Source: Lunularia cruciata
Taxonomy: Eukaryota; Streptophyta; Marchantiopsida; Lunulariales; Lunulariaceae
DNA length: 64,000 nt
Assembly: GCA_948567375.1 (NCBI GenBank)
Contig: OX419756.1
Span: 45,832,333 to 45,896,332, forward strand
Direction: 5' to 3'
This document shows positions 10,357-22,245 of the stretch, piece by piece (position 1 is the stretch's first letter; each line of letters begins with the position of its first letter). The notes beneath the pieces are model-generated. The model saw only the letters and a list, made by a program, of their open reading frames with translations. It was not told the DNA's origin and did not search any database. The translations under genes were made by a program, and so were the position numbers.

Positions 10357-13300
10357 ACATAAGTAGAAATCCATTATATGGTTAGACCAAAAGTGATGTT
10401 TAGGGATTTTGTAGTCCATAATTTTGGTGAGGGATATTATCACAAGTGATAGTCTTTGAGGTCCCAATAGTTTGTGCTCCCTTTGAATGATCATTCATTG
10501 AAGTAGGAAGAAGAAATTGAACATTGGTCATATGTAGGAATCATGGATCCGTAGTTGCAAGAGTTGATGCAAGGAATGTAGGGGATGTTGAACAAGTTTT
10601 GAGAAATCAAGATGACTATGGAAGAATTGCAAAATCAAATACATATTGTCAAGAATGATCAAGTAAGAATGCAAGAAGGGGAGCCCTCTCAACAACCAAC
10701 ACCAATGATCAAAGTACTTGGAGAGTTACTCATGCCGATGACACCAATTCCAATCAACAACCAAGCCATATTGTTACTACCAATGAAAAGATGTGCAACA
10801 TTGAGCCTTCCAAGGGATATCTTTCCATGGGAGTTATGGAAAATTGGATTTCAAGAATGAATGAATACCTTTGATTGTTCATAATGGAGATCATTGATCA
10901 TCTTGCACGTGTGTTTGCATGTGGGTACTTGATTGATATAGCCCTCACATGGTATGATGCTTGGGGACAATCATACCTCTCTTCCTTCTACCAAAGATTG
11001 GTAGAAGGAAGAGAGGTCACTTGGACAGCCATGCAAGAAAGGTTGCTCAAGAATTTCCAATCTATGGATTCCATGCAAATGGCCCAAACTAGAGTAAGGA
11101 GGTTGAAGCAAAAGAATAGCATACAAGAATATGTGAAGGCATTTCTTGATCTACAGGTTGCAATAATTGAAATGAGTCCAGCCAAAGCTCTTGTTAATTT
11201 CAAAAGAGGATTAAAAGAGCAAATTCATCAATAGATAATGGTGCAAATCCTTGTACTATTTTTGAAGCCATTTCTTATGCTCAAAGAATAGGCAGGGGTG
11301 CTTGGAAGAGATAAAGCAATAACATTGATGCAAAACTATTGGATTGAGACACACCATTTTGGTGGACTAATTCCTATGGAATTGTACAACATTTTGTTTC
11401 AAGACCAAGGAGCAAGACACCTCCAAGGAGAATGAGGACAAGTTGAAGAAAGGAGAGAAGGAGTCCTATGAGGAGAAGGAGCTCAAGCAGAACAACAATG
11501 ATGTCAAAATTGTGGTTGAATTGGACTTATAGCTATCAATTGTTGTGCTTGTCATCTTAGAAGCCCTTGGCCTCCATAAAAATGACCTTTGAATCAATGG
11601 AGAGATGAATTGAAGAGGAGGATGTAGACTCTACATCAAAAAACAAAGATCACCAATAAATGTACCTCATGGCCTTATTAACTCAATGAAGAAGAGTAAA
11701 AGCAGGGGAAGGAAGAGGACAAGTGTGCAAAGATGGAGGAAGACAAACATACAATTAATTGTTGTAAATGGATTGCTAGAAGGCAATGTGGTGATAGTGT
11801 AAATAGGCCCTAGAGCAACAAAGAATTTCTTGTCTTGCTTTATTGTGATAAGGTTGGGGATAGAACTAAAGAAGGATGAGAATGATGAATCAGAGTTACC
11901 AAATGGTCAACAGAGAGGATTGAGTCATTACCTAAAAAGGTAATACTATCTATAGGAGAATATCAAGAAGCAATTGAGTGGCAGGTGGTACAATTAGCTC
12001 ATTATGATGCAATCTTAGGTATGCCATGGATGGAGCACTACAATCCCACATGGTTGGATAAAGAAAGAAATGAAAACTAGTCAATGGAAGATCTTTGGGA
12101 TTAAAGGAAGATCAAAAGGCAAGAGTTGCCTTTATATGTCATAAAGACCACATCTATTGGTAAGACAAATAGACGTTTCATGGGGTTAATAAGAGAAGTC
12201 CGGAGTGCCCAAGTAAATGTAGAAGGTATCCAAGTGCTAATAGATAAAATAGAGGTCATTCAAAAATGGAGTGCTCCAAAAGATCAAACTCAGCTCAAGG
12301 GTTTCTTGGGATTGATGGGGTTTTATCATCATTGTTTCAAGGACTTCTCCAAGATTGCACAACCTCTAACAACACTATTGAGCAAGGAGAAGAACTGGAT
12401 ATGGGGAACCGCACAAGAATTGAACTTTTAGGAGTTCAAAGACATATTACTACATGCACCAATCTTGAAATGGTATGACACAAAAAATCCAATCAAGATG
12501 GCAATGGATGCATCAAGTGTAGCAATAGGAGTAGTCCTACAACAAGAGTGATAGGATGTATAGCATCCAATTACATATTTTTCTCATAAGTTATTACTGG
12601 AAAAATGCAACTATCACACCACCAAATGAGAAGAGCTAGTCATTATCCTTGCAACCAAGCATTGGAAGCACTCTTTGGGTGAGAAGGCATTTATGGTAGA
12701 GATAGATCATAAACCTCTAGTCTATCTCAAAACACAAAAAGACTTGTGTCTTGAGGTAGACTCATCAATATATTTGGTGAGCAGAGTGGAGATGACAATT
12801 CAACATGACAATCAGATATGTGGAAGGCAAGAAGCAACTTGCAGATGCATTCACCTAGATGCCAATGGTAAAAAATTTGATGGTTGAAGTCAAGATGAAC
12901 CCTAAATTTTGGGTAAGGATTCTTGTTGCTACAAAAACTAATCCAGAAATTGTAGGTGCTCAATCATCCAAAGGCATCACCAACACCAAAGAACTCACCT
13001 TCCATGATGGCAGGTTATAGATCTTGGATACCACAAATCTAAGAACCACCATCCTAGCAAAATGTCATGATTTGGCCATTGCAAGTCATGTTAGAGTAGA
13101 CAGGACCTTAGATGCAATCAAATGCCATTATTATTGGCCAAAGATAGAAATGATGTGATGGAGTATGTTTGGAGCTGCCTACTCTGTCAACAAAATAAGG
13201 CTTCCAATCAAGCTCCCATAGGAATCCTCCAATCCCTTCCCACTCTTACATAATGTTAGGAACATATAAGCATAGATCTGGTTTTTGAGTTGCCCAGGAC

Positions 13301-14361
13301 CACCTTTGAGTTTGACTCCATCGTATTCTTTGTCGACCAACTCAGCAAAATGATTCATATGTGTCCTACCACCACGGACGTGACTGCAACGCAACTAGAT
13401 CAATTGTACTTAGATGTAGTCTTTGCCCATCATGATCTATCTCGAGTACTCATCACCAATAGAGGCACTAAATTCACTATTTTGTTTTGGAGAACACTCT
13501 TTGGGTTCTTCAAAACCAAATTGGCCATGTCCACAACTTACCATCTATAGACCGATGGACAAACAAAGAGGGAAAATTGCACTATTGAGAACATGCTTTG
13601 AGGCTTTACTTTGGATGAGCAAGAGAGGTGGGACACCTTATTCCCATTGGTGGAATGTGCTTACAACAATTTTGTGAATGCCTCCACATAAGTCACACTA
13701 TTATTCCTCATGTATGGAGAGCATCCTTTCACACCTTCAAGTTTGATGAACGTCTGTCCTATGGCTACAAAGGTTGACGCAATCAACACTTTTGTGTCTA
13801 GAATCCAATAGGGTGTGGAGAACACCAAGCACATGTTGCAGATCACCCAAAACTGACAAAAGCAATATGTAGATGCACACCGCTAATACATGGAGTTCAA
13901 TGTGAGTGATCAAGTTTGGCTGTCAACCACCAATCTCAAGTTAGTTGGCCCTCATAACCTCAGACTTTGTTTTATTGAACCTTTCTCCATTCTTTGTCAA
14001 ATTGGCATAATGGCATATCACCTCACGCTACCACCACACATAAAGATCCATCTAGTATTTCATGTTTCCTTATTACATAGATATGCACCTTGATCGCCCT
14101 ACTTCTTTTCCATCCAAGAAAGTTGACCTTGCCCAACCCTCATTAATGACACGGAGGAATATGAAGTTGAACGCATTCTCCAGAAATGCATTTTTGGCAC
14201 TCGCCATCCATGTGTGGAATATCTTGTACATTGGAAAGGGTACCCATTGTATGAGGCAACATGGGAGCCAACAACCAACTTGACCAACGCACCGGTGTTA
14301 GTTCAATCTTTTGAGCAACAACTTCACAACAAGGATGTTGTGTCTTAAAAGAGGGGAGGTT

Positions 14362-14878
14362 TGTAATATCAATAGCTAGACACATTATCTAGAGGTGAAA
14401 ATTGACTTGGTAATATCTTGATGGATTTTGTGTAGGATGGGCTAACTAGATTAGATAGAAACGTTACCAAAAAAGTACTTCTACTAATAGGGTAGATTTT
14501 GAAAATAGCCAAAAAACTTCAAAGTCAATTTTGAAGACCTAAAGAGATGAATTAGGCATAAAAATGGAAATATTTCCTTCCCTTTGGACTAAAAGGCTTG
14601 CCTTCTCCTCCTTTGAGTCATCTTATTGAGAGCTTTCCAATGGTACCTCACTCATGTGATTCTCAACTTCTTACAAGAAGATTCCTTAAAAATTCCCTCT
14701 GGTCAAACTTGTTTGACCTACTAGATAGGACAAGGACTAACATGTCACCCATCTAGGTAACTAATCTAAGGGTGGAGCTTGTAGACATATCACCAATCCA
14801 TGTATCTGATCCAAGGGTAGAGATTCTTTGGAAGAGATCCTCTTTGCTATATAATAAAGAGCAGGTGCTCCTTTGGGG
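14362..14878 (+). repeat. 3' LTR of element X (partial)
   Basis: It begins TGTAATATC right after the purine tract gaggggaggt and parallels 5013-5530, including the ctatataataaagagcagg box. Similarity to the 5' LTR stops at about 14878. The divergence marks an old insertion. Confidence 0.8.
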
Positions 14879-15039
14879 GTATCAAAAATTTGGTTGACCT
14901 AACCTCATTATAGCAAGCAAGCTTGTTGACCCCTCTAGCCTTTACAACCTCTTTGGCATAATGCTTATACATCTAAATGTTCAAATTAAGCAAATGAGAC
15001 CTTTCTTCTTGCCAAAGTAAATCTAAACCATCTCCAATT

Positions 15040-15310
15040 TAAGTAACTTTTTTTCCAAATCTAGCACATCTTTGAATCTAGTCAACCTTTACCAACTTTG
15101 CCTTTGAACTTGGCCAACCTTTGCCAACTTGAACCTCCAAATTAGGTCAATCTTCTACCAAACTAATAAATCTCCAATTTGGCTAACCTTTGCCAAATTT
15201 GGCACACCTCCAAATCTGGCCGACCTTTGCTAACTTGACCTCTAAATCTAGGCAACCTCCACCAACTTGAACCTCCAAATCAAGTCAATTCTCCACCAAC
15301 CTAACAGATC
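15040..15310. repeat. Degenerate tandem repeat, about 28-30-bp period
   Basis: Variants of ctccaaatctggccaacc and tttgccaacttga recur about eight to ten times in direct order. The copies are diverged, so the array is old. I see no coding potential. Confidence 0.6.
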
Positions 15311-17029
15311 TCCAAGCCTTATGCCAATCTAGAGAACCCTTAAATCTTTTACTTAAACATCGAACCTCTCCAATTTGAGGAGTGAAACTCCAAATCCCTA
15401 ATTTGAGGAGATGGTTCCAAAATCTGACCTAGATTTTTCACCTTGGCTCAATTTCCACCACCTAATATTTGATTTCACCTTCTACTCCCAGATTGACTCC
15501 TCGATCAGCAAAATTGAATACCCAATTCAAATCAAATCAAATTGAATACTTCAATTTGATCTCAGTTTCATAACATATAGGCAAAATTTTTGTATATCAT
15601 CCATCCAATTGTCAACTTGACTATCAATCTGTATCAAATTCTATAGTGCTTCTACATACAATCCAATCAATTTCAATCCACTTAATGGACTAGAACTTGA
15701 ACCCTAACAATGCTTTTGTTGGCTCATCTAACAGTCTACTTGATGGTGCAAACGGTATGATTAATATCCCTAATACAAAGTTTGACTATCACTAAGTAGT
15801 CTTGGAGCAACTAGTGGTATAATTATGATGTTCAAGACTAATACCCCATAGTTAAGCAAACTAGCTTTGGTGTTATAAATGTCATGATAACTTTGTTATC
15901 CATATAAAAAATTAGAACTCAAGAAAATAAGTAGGGAAGACAAAAGAGAAGAGATGAACCAAGAACAAAATGAATCTATTCCAAATTTTAGAGATGACTT
16001 AAGGCCTTGTTCTTTATAGGTAAATATAACTATCAATTGCAAAGTATAGTTAACTTCCTAGCCAAGTTACTCACTCCCTGAGAAGACTCCTAAAAACTTT
16101 AGTACCTAAATCTATAAGAAGGGCTCAAAATATCATATTAGCCTATTCAATCCTTGCAAAATTTCTTATGCACTTTTTAAATATTCCTTCATTATAATTA
16201 ATGAGTATTTTTTGGAGTATCTTCCATAATTTTCTAGTAACTTGTATGAAATTTTACAAATTACTATGGTAATTTATTATAATATAGCCTTTATACAACA
16301 AATTTTTTATGCAAGAGATGTTTCCTTTGTAGATAATAGGAAAATAATGGGAATGATAGTACTCTAACAATGAGATTACTATTGTTATCATAACATGATA
16401 AAGGAAAAGGTTGTTTCTTACTTTGTTTTGCATTTTATTTCATACTTGAACTTATTCTCTTAAAGAAGAGTTTTTAATCCACATCTCTCTTAAGTTTTCA
16501 TGCTCAAACTATGAAGTGGAATAATAAAGCTTTATGAATAAAGCTCAATAAAGATTGGGTGCAAATAAAATATTTTAGATTGGGTAATTAAAAAATATAA
16601 AAACTTTATTATATAAAATAATAAAGTTATATATATATATTATATATAACTTTATATTATAAAGAGGTAAATATAGGAATAAAAGAAACTCAAAATTTAT
16701 TATAATCTATTTTGAACTATCTTAGTGTTTTTTTTAATTTTAACTCTCTTTTCACAAGTATATTGTAGCTAATGAGATTTGATTGTTGGAACAAGTGCTA
16801 AAAGAGGAAAAGAATTTGTACATGGATGTTGAAAGCAAATATTGTTAGCAATAAATGAATAGTAACTTTGGGCTTCAATGATTTTAAGGCTTTGCTCAAA
16901 GAAGAATTTGCATATACTATTATTTTGTAATTAGAAATCACCCATTTGGCAGCCAAAGTTTCAATTGAAAGTCCCTTAGTCTGACAACTATAAAATCTTT
17001 AGGTTGATGTGGTGGTATACATGATTTAT

Positions 17030-17300
17030 ATATATTAGTTTTTCACCATATTGAATAAATACATTGAATTACTCAGCATTCCAAGTTGCAACTTAAAGTA
17101 ATTCCAAGAAACCTCAAGCTCGGAAGATCTTCTTATATTAGTTGCTGATCATATAGAACAAATACATTAAAATAGTAAGCATTCCAAGTAATTCCAAGAA
17201 ACCTCAAGCATGGAAGATCTTCCATCTATTAGTTGTATATTAGTTTTTTATCATATAGAACAAATACATTGTACTAGTAAGCATTCCAAATTGCAAATGA
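17030..17300. repeat. Three imperfect tandem copies of a 90-110-bp unit
   Basis: Each copy runs attagtt...tcatat(a/t)gaa(c/t)aaatacatt followed by agcattccaagt. The first two add aattccaagaaacctcaagc and ggaagatcttc. Copies start near 17033, 17139 and 17230; the third is shorter. Confidence 0.65.
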
Positions 17301-19531
17301 AGGAGGGTGGATCTTCTAGTTTGTACAAGAAGGCATGATTAGAATATAATTGCTACACAAATTTCTTAAATAAGATTTCAAAAAGGTTATAGATTGACCA
17401 AGAATTATTACAAGGAGAGGTAGATTTTAGAAAGCACTTCAAGAAACAACTTTATTACAATTTGCTACATGATTTATCAGTAGAATTGCAACAAAATGCA
17501 CAAAGTTTCTTTGAGTATGAAGTAGGGTGTAGTAACATAGATTATCTTGATACAGACCTTTTCTTCTCTACATTTGAAAAATATATGACATATATCTAGG
17601 AACTCCTATAAGAGAACTTCAAACTACTTTTCCTATGTATAGTTCAAAATCTGAATTAGTTTAATTTAGTTGTTTGCAAGGTCCAATTAGTCTCTCAAGT
17701 ATTTCTTGACCAAAATATACATACAAAATACATAAACTATACATATACAAACTTAAACTGTAAATTATTTTTGAATATATTTCTACCCTAAAAAACTCCA
17801 ACTTAATACTCTTTGGACTTTATAACAGTATATATGACTCATGATTATAAATAAAAACTAATGAATTTGAGTTAAATCTAAAGCAAATAAGTTTGTATTA
17901 TTTTCAGATTGAGAGCTCAAATTTTTCTTTAAATAATGTTAGTCATATGGAATCATGCATATTCACTTTGTAAATGTAGGCATAATTAATTTTATGTTAA
18001 AATAAATGATCTTTTATACTATGGTATAATTATTAACTAGTATAACTATATAATATTTTATAACTAGTATTATATATTAATCTTGAGGTTGTACTTCACA
18101 ATTGTACATGTATAAGTATAAGTAACTAATAATTTTGCAATCAACTGTATGCCTTTTGGGAATAAATTTGCATTCTTTAATATAAAATAATGTCAATAAG
18201 AAGTAATAATCTACGAGCTAAGATTTTAGACTTTCTAACACTAGTTCAAATCATGCCACCTTTTACTTTGGCCTAAGATAAGATGCTTGAGGTGAGAATA
18301 AATTTCATAATTGAATTTCCATTCTATTTGCTAATGTTGTTTGTACATGGGAATATTTGTACTCTTTGAATAATTGGTGGTATGTTAAGTGAAATATCTT
18401 GTTTGAAAATGCTTCTATCAACAATTATGTGTCCTCCTTTTTTATCAACCCTGTCTTTGTGATTGAATTATTAGTATTGCAAGTGTTATGAAAGAAGAGT
18501 AACCAATATAGTAATGAAAATATTCATTGAGTATAATATCAATAGTGTTTCTAATATTCAAATAAAATTCTTGAGCTATTATAGAAATTTTTTTGAGGGC
18601 TATAAATGGTGTTGGACTATTTAATATGTTTTTAATATTTTATTGATATTGTAAAATAATTGCTATTTTTTTATTATATTAGTTATGTCTTCATAAAGAA
18701 CATTGCTTAATAGAATTATGATTGCTAGACAACTTTATGATTTTGTAAAATATATATAATTTTGAGAGAGGTGTTACCATCCTGTTCAGATTTGACATGA
18801 AGATGAAGGTAGAGAAGAGAGCACAAATATAAAGTTGAGTGAACAAGAAAATTAAGAACCTATAAGTGCTTCTGTTATTTTTTAATGTAAATTTATAACT
18901 AGTTACCATGTAGGCTTTGGAGAAAGTCTCAAGATTCATCTCCAAGTTGCAATGAAACTCAAAATACAAAAACAGTCAAATGAAAAAGAGAAAAATCATA
19001 AACCATAAAACCACCAAAAGTAACTATTTTAATGAACTGCTATAAACATTTTACTTGGATTGGTTGTAAAGTTTGTCATTGTTGTAGTTGAGTTATGACC
19101 CATTTAGATACCTTACTTGAAAGTAGAATTATATAATTATTCTTCAAAATTACTTACTTTAAATTTAAAAATAGATGAATTTATACTTTTCTCTAACTAT
19201 CAAAAACTAACTTTCTTCATATATATAGTGATTATTACAGTTAAAATATTATTAAATTCATTATAATGAGTAATAGAAAGAGATAAGTAGTTTAACATCA
19301 TTTAGAGAGACCCAATGTGTATATTTGGGAGAAGTTAATTGAATAAAACTCCAAGTAACTAGAGGCTGCAATTATATGCAATAGATTGAGAATCAGTTTT
19401 TAATATCTATCAATACTTATTATTGCTAATATTTCATACTAGCTTGATGCCCTTGGCTTTGCCATTGGAAATGAATAACTTTGAATATCTTTTGCCCTTG
19501 TTCAAAAGTTCTTTGTCATTAAGTTTGAGAG

Positions 19532-19731
19532 NNNNNNNNNNNNNNNNNNNNNNNNNNNNNNNNNNNNNNNNNNNNNNNNNNNNNNNNNNNNNNNNNNNNN
19601 NNNNNNNNNNNNNNNNNNNNNNNNNNNNNNNNNNNNNNNNNNNNNNNNNNNNNNNNNNNNNNNNNNNNNNNNNNNNNNNNNNNNNNNNNNNNNNNNNNNN
19701 NNNNNNNNNNNNNNNNNNNNNNNNNNNNNNN
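19532..19731. other. Assembly gap (200 N)
   Basis: There are exactly 200 N, a conventional fixed-size placeholder for a gap of unknown length. Reading frames across it are meaningless. Confidence 0.99.
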
Positions 19732-20548
19732 TTGCCATCTACAACAAGAAGCACAAAAAAGTGATGCATACCATAAACTATATTGAAATTCATCTAGTAG
19801 TCAAGAGGCACCACTCATAGTGATAAACAAGACTAGTTTGGTTCCATCTCTCAAAGAGTGAAAACCCAATGTTGCCACCCTATATGAAGAATAAAAGGAA
19901 ATTATACAAGAAGGAGGTTCGTGAACCCATAACTTATTTGCTTTAAAAAATAGAAACAACACAAAACAAACTACTTACAACTTGCAAGCTTTGCAATCCA
20001 GCTACCAAAAATACAAAGATAATAATATATTTTCTAAAAATACAAAGATAATAATAAAGTTTCTGATTTCTAATATATCTTGGTTCATAAATGGCTAAGG
20101 ATATTTGAACATGGATAGTAAAGGTCAAGCTGTTGATATACTTAGAGAAACTTTTTATGACTAAAAAAATTCTTTGTTTCAATGTTTCAAGTCGGTGGCC
20201 ACAAATATTACTTTCTCACATGGATTGAGTTTAATCAAGCTTGGTGATCCATGTTACCTGTTACAATGAAACCAAAAGCAATTGTGAGTATTGTGCGCAA
20301 GCAAGCCAAGGGATGTCTAACATGAAAGGAAGTATCTCTTTGCAATGAATTACACCCTTGTGGCTTAATAGTTCTGTCCTATGAACCCCAAATCCATCAT
20401 ACTCCTCCAAGGCTAACACTCCAAGACTCCAACCATTGCTCATTAGAGAACTCAATGAGAGAGAGATAGTTGCAAATGAAAGGATGATGAGTATCTCCTC
20501 ACACTTAGTTTATATACTTATGCAATAGTTACACACCAAAGTTACTAA

Positions 20549-20997
20549 TTGTTGGAGTAACTCAAGTTACTAGGCTAAAAGTCAAATAAAGTCAAAAAGC
20601 TAAAGGAATATCCATACTCATAGGAATATTCTCCTAAGCATGTGGTCTTATCTTGACCCAACCACTAAGTCATGGATTCCTTCACATGGGCTGTCCTTGG
20701 ATAATAGAAGAATCCAAAAAAAGAGAGGCTTGTGGGCCCAAGAGTTCTCAACTCTTTCCTCAAAGCCAAAAACCTAGGAATAATACCAAGTCAACACACT
20801 AGGATCCACAATAATGGTGCTCATCTTTTCCACTTCCTCTAAAGTAAGGTCCACTCTATCTTAGCTATGACTATCTTTAGCTAATCATGACTACTGTAAA
20901 ACCATCCTTTATCTCTATATAAATAATATCTCTCAAGTCTTTATAATACCAAACTAAACATCACAATAGCACGTACATGCACAAATGGGTGTTACAG
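20549..20997 (+). repeat. Probable solo LTR or LTR remnant, family Z (copy 2)
   Basis: The segment starts TGTTGGAGTAAC and ends GTGTTACA, with a TATA-like tatataaataatatc about 90 bp before the end. Its 3' half is homologous to 1414-1655. I find no flanking target duplication, so the exact ends are uncertain. Confidence 0.5.
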
Positions 20998-21479
20998 TCC
21001 AATGCATGAATGTGTTTGATGAATGACAAGGATTCCAAATAGAACTTGCCAAAATCATCTCAATAGTAAATTGATTGATTGCAAAATTTCCAAGAGGAAA
21101 ATTGAGAAATATTTTGACAACACAATCAGGAAGAAACTTGCAGTAATATTCAACATTCTATTTCTTCAAAATAAATATGAGCATGCATATCTTGCATTCT
21201 TTGGGTCCAGCAACCAACAGACTTTTGTGCTCCAAATATTCACTTCCATAGACATTACTAGCACACTTTTGTAGAGGATCAATGGCTGGATTCAATATAT
21301 GAGTAAAATGTATCACATAGGAATGGCTCAACTAAGACATAAGAATTGAAGATGGTAAAGTACAAAAAATGAGGAAGAGTTCAAAAATGACAAAAAAAAC
21401 ACCAACAAACAAGCTTTAATGAACTGCATCTTAATGAGTTGATAATGTTTTTCAAATAAACCCAACAGCAACTACCAAA

Positions 21480-21777
21480 AAATAATCAAAGGATCACCTT
21501 ATAAACACATTCCTAGTGGTGAACTGCACATTGGCAAGGGTTGACTGATCATTGGTAGGCTCGATGAAGAATTGCACTCTTTTGAACAATTAAGAACAGC
21601 TGAGCATCATGTAGAGACTATGTGCAAAGACATGCTTGGGGAGGTAAATAACAATCTTGTCTAGAGATTGACCTTGGCTCTTGTTAATAGTCATAGCAAA
21701 TGCTAGGTTTAGAGGGAATTACTTTCTTTGAATCTTCATTGGAATAATTTTATTGGTGGGTGATAGGTTAAGATGTG
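21480..21777 (-). pseudogene. Helitron Pif1-like helicase, C-terminal part (decayed)
   Basis: The minus strand encodes FPLNLAFAMTINKSQGQSLD and then KIVIYLPKHVFAHSLYMMLSC. This is the conserved motif V/VI region of the Pif1-family helicase found in plant Helitrons (typically FPxRLAFAMTINKSQGQTL...VYLPxPVFSHGQLYVALSR). Immediately upstream in the protein, HLNLSPTNKIIPMKIQRK also fits the family. In-frame stops (one just before FPLNL) show it is dead. The preceding part of the helicase continues at 31682-31800, on the other side of the retroelement inserted at 21778. Helitrons move by rolling-circle replication; this is only a fragment. Confidence 0.85.
21773..21777. repeat. Target-site duplication (ATGTG), left copy
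   Basis: ATGTG immediately precedes the element and recurs at 31682-31686. Taking one copy away leaves the Helitron helicase reading frame continuous from one side to the other, which independently confirms the element borders. Confidence 0.8.
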
Positions 21778-22228
21778 TGTCACGCCATTTGTAGTTCTGC
21801 ATCTAGATGCTCGAACATTGGAGTTCCAGTGATGGTAGTTAGAGTTATTCTAGCAGTTTCTTAGGGACTACTTTCTGACGGTTAGATTTTGTGTTCGGGG
21901 TACTGACTTCACGGTGGGGCCCACCGTCACTTTGCACCGTTTGCACCGTCGAGTGTGCCGTCAGCGGGACCGTTAGGGTTTCAGGGCTAGCTCGAGTCCA
22001 GGGGGTATAGTTTCAAAGTGAGCTCCAGAGAGCTCACTTCTCTGATGTTGAGCCTTCGAGTTCCTGGCTATGGTGGACAGAGGCCGGCGAGCGTCACATG
22101 GATTCTCTATGCTTGAGTGGGTGTGGCTTGACTGTAATCAGTGCCCAGTTGTTGGCAGTTTATAGAGTGATAGATCAAGTACTGATCTGAGTTGAGTTGA
22201 GTTGAGAGTGTTAAGCAATCTGATTACA
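21778..22228 (+). repeat. 5' LTR portion (segment B) of the methyltransferase element
   Basis: It matches 31128-31577 over about 450 bp with about 15 differences. It starts TGTCACGCC and ends GATTACA just before the primer site. The first about 107 bp of the full LTR (segment A, 31021-31127) is not present on this side. It contains two conserved perfect hairpins (21911-21927 and 22017-22038) and a cluster of CCGT motifs. Confidence 0.9.
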
Positions 22229-22245
22229 TCAGAGAAGTGAAGTCA
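22229..22245 (+). other. Weak primer-binding site of the methyltransferase element
   Basis: The LTR ends ..attaca and the next bases run tcagagaagtgaag, so atcagag overlaps the junction. It shares seven bases with the tRNA-Met-complementary TGGTATCAGAGC. The match is partial. Confidence 0.4.

Larger units (their letters stand above)
5013..14878 (+). mobile_element. Element X: old Ty3/gypsy chromovirus containing nested element Y
   Basis: Flanking direct repeats at 5013-5597 and 14362-14878 are diverged LTRs, with well over 10% differences in the part I compared. A primer-binding site similar to the initiator-Met tRNA complement (atgatatcagag) follows the 5' LTR, and a purine tract (aaaagaggggaggtt) precedes the 3' LTR. 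Recognisable parts on the plus strand are gag (about 10610-11240), an RT/RNase H stretch (about 12240-12740), the integrase core (about 13290-13560) and a chromodomain (about 14150-14260). The element is old and has many breaks. Element Y was inserted into its 5' internal region later. Confidence 0.85.
14879..19531. other. AT-rich gene-free stretch
   Basis: I see no reading frame with a recognisable domain and no RNA gene. It holds a degenerate minisatellite-like repeat (15040-15310), a triplicated block of about 100 bp (17030-17300) and simple AT runs (about 16625-16660). The rest looks like long-decayed intergenic DNA. Confidence 0.5.

Noticed and set aside
19423-19793. Open frames crossing the run of N
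   Set aside because: Unknown bases make the frames meaningless.
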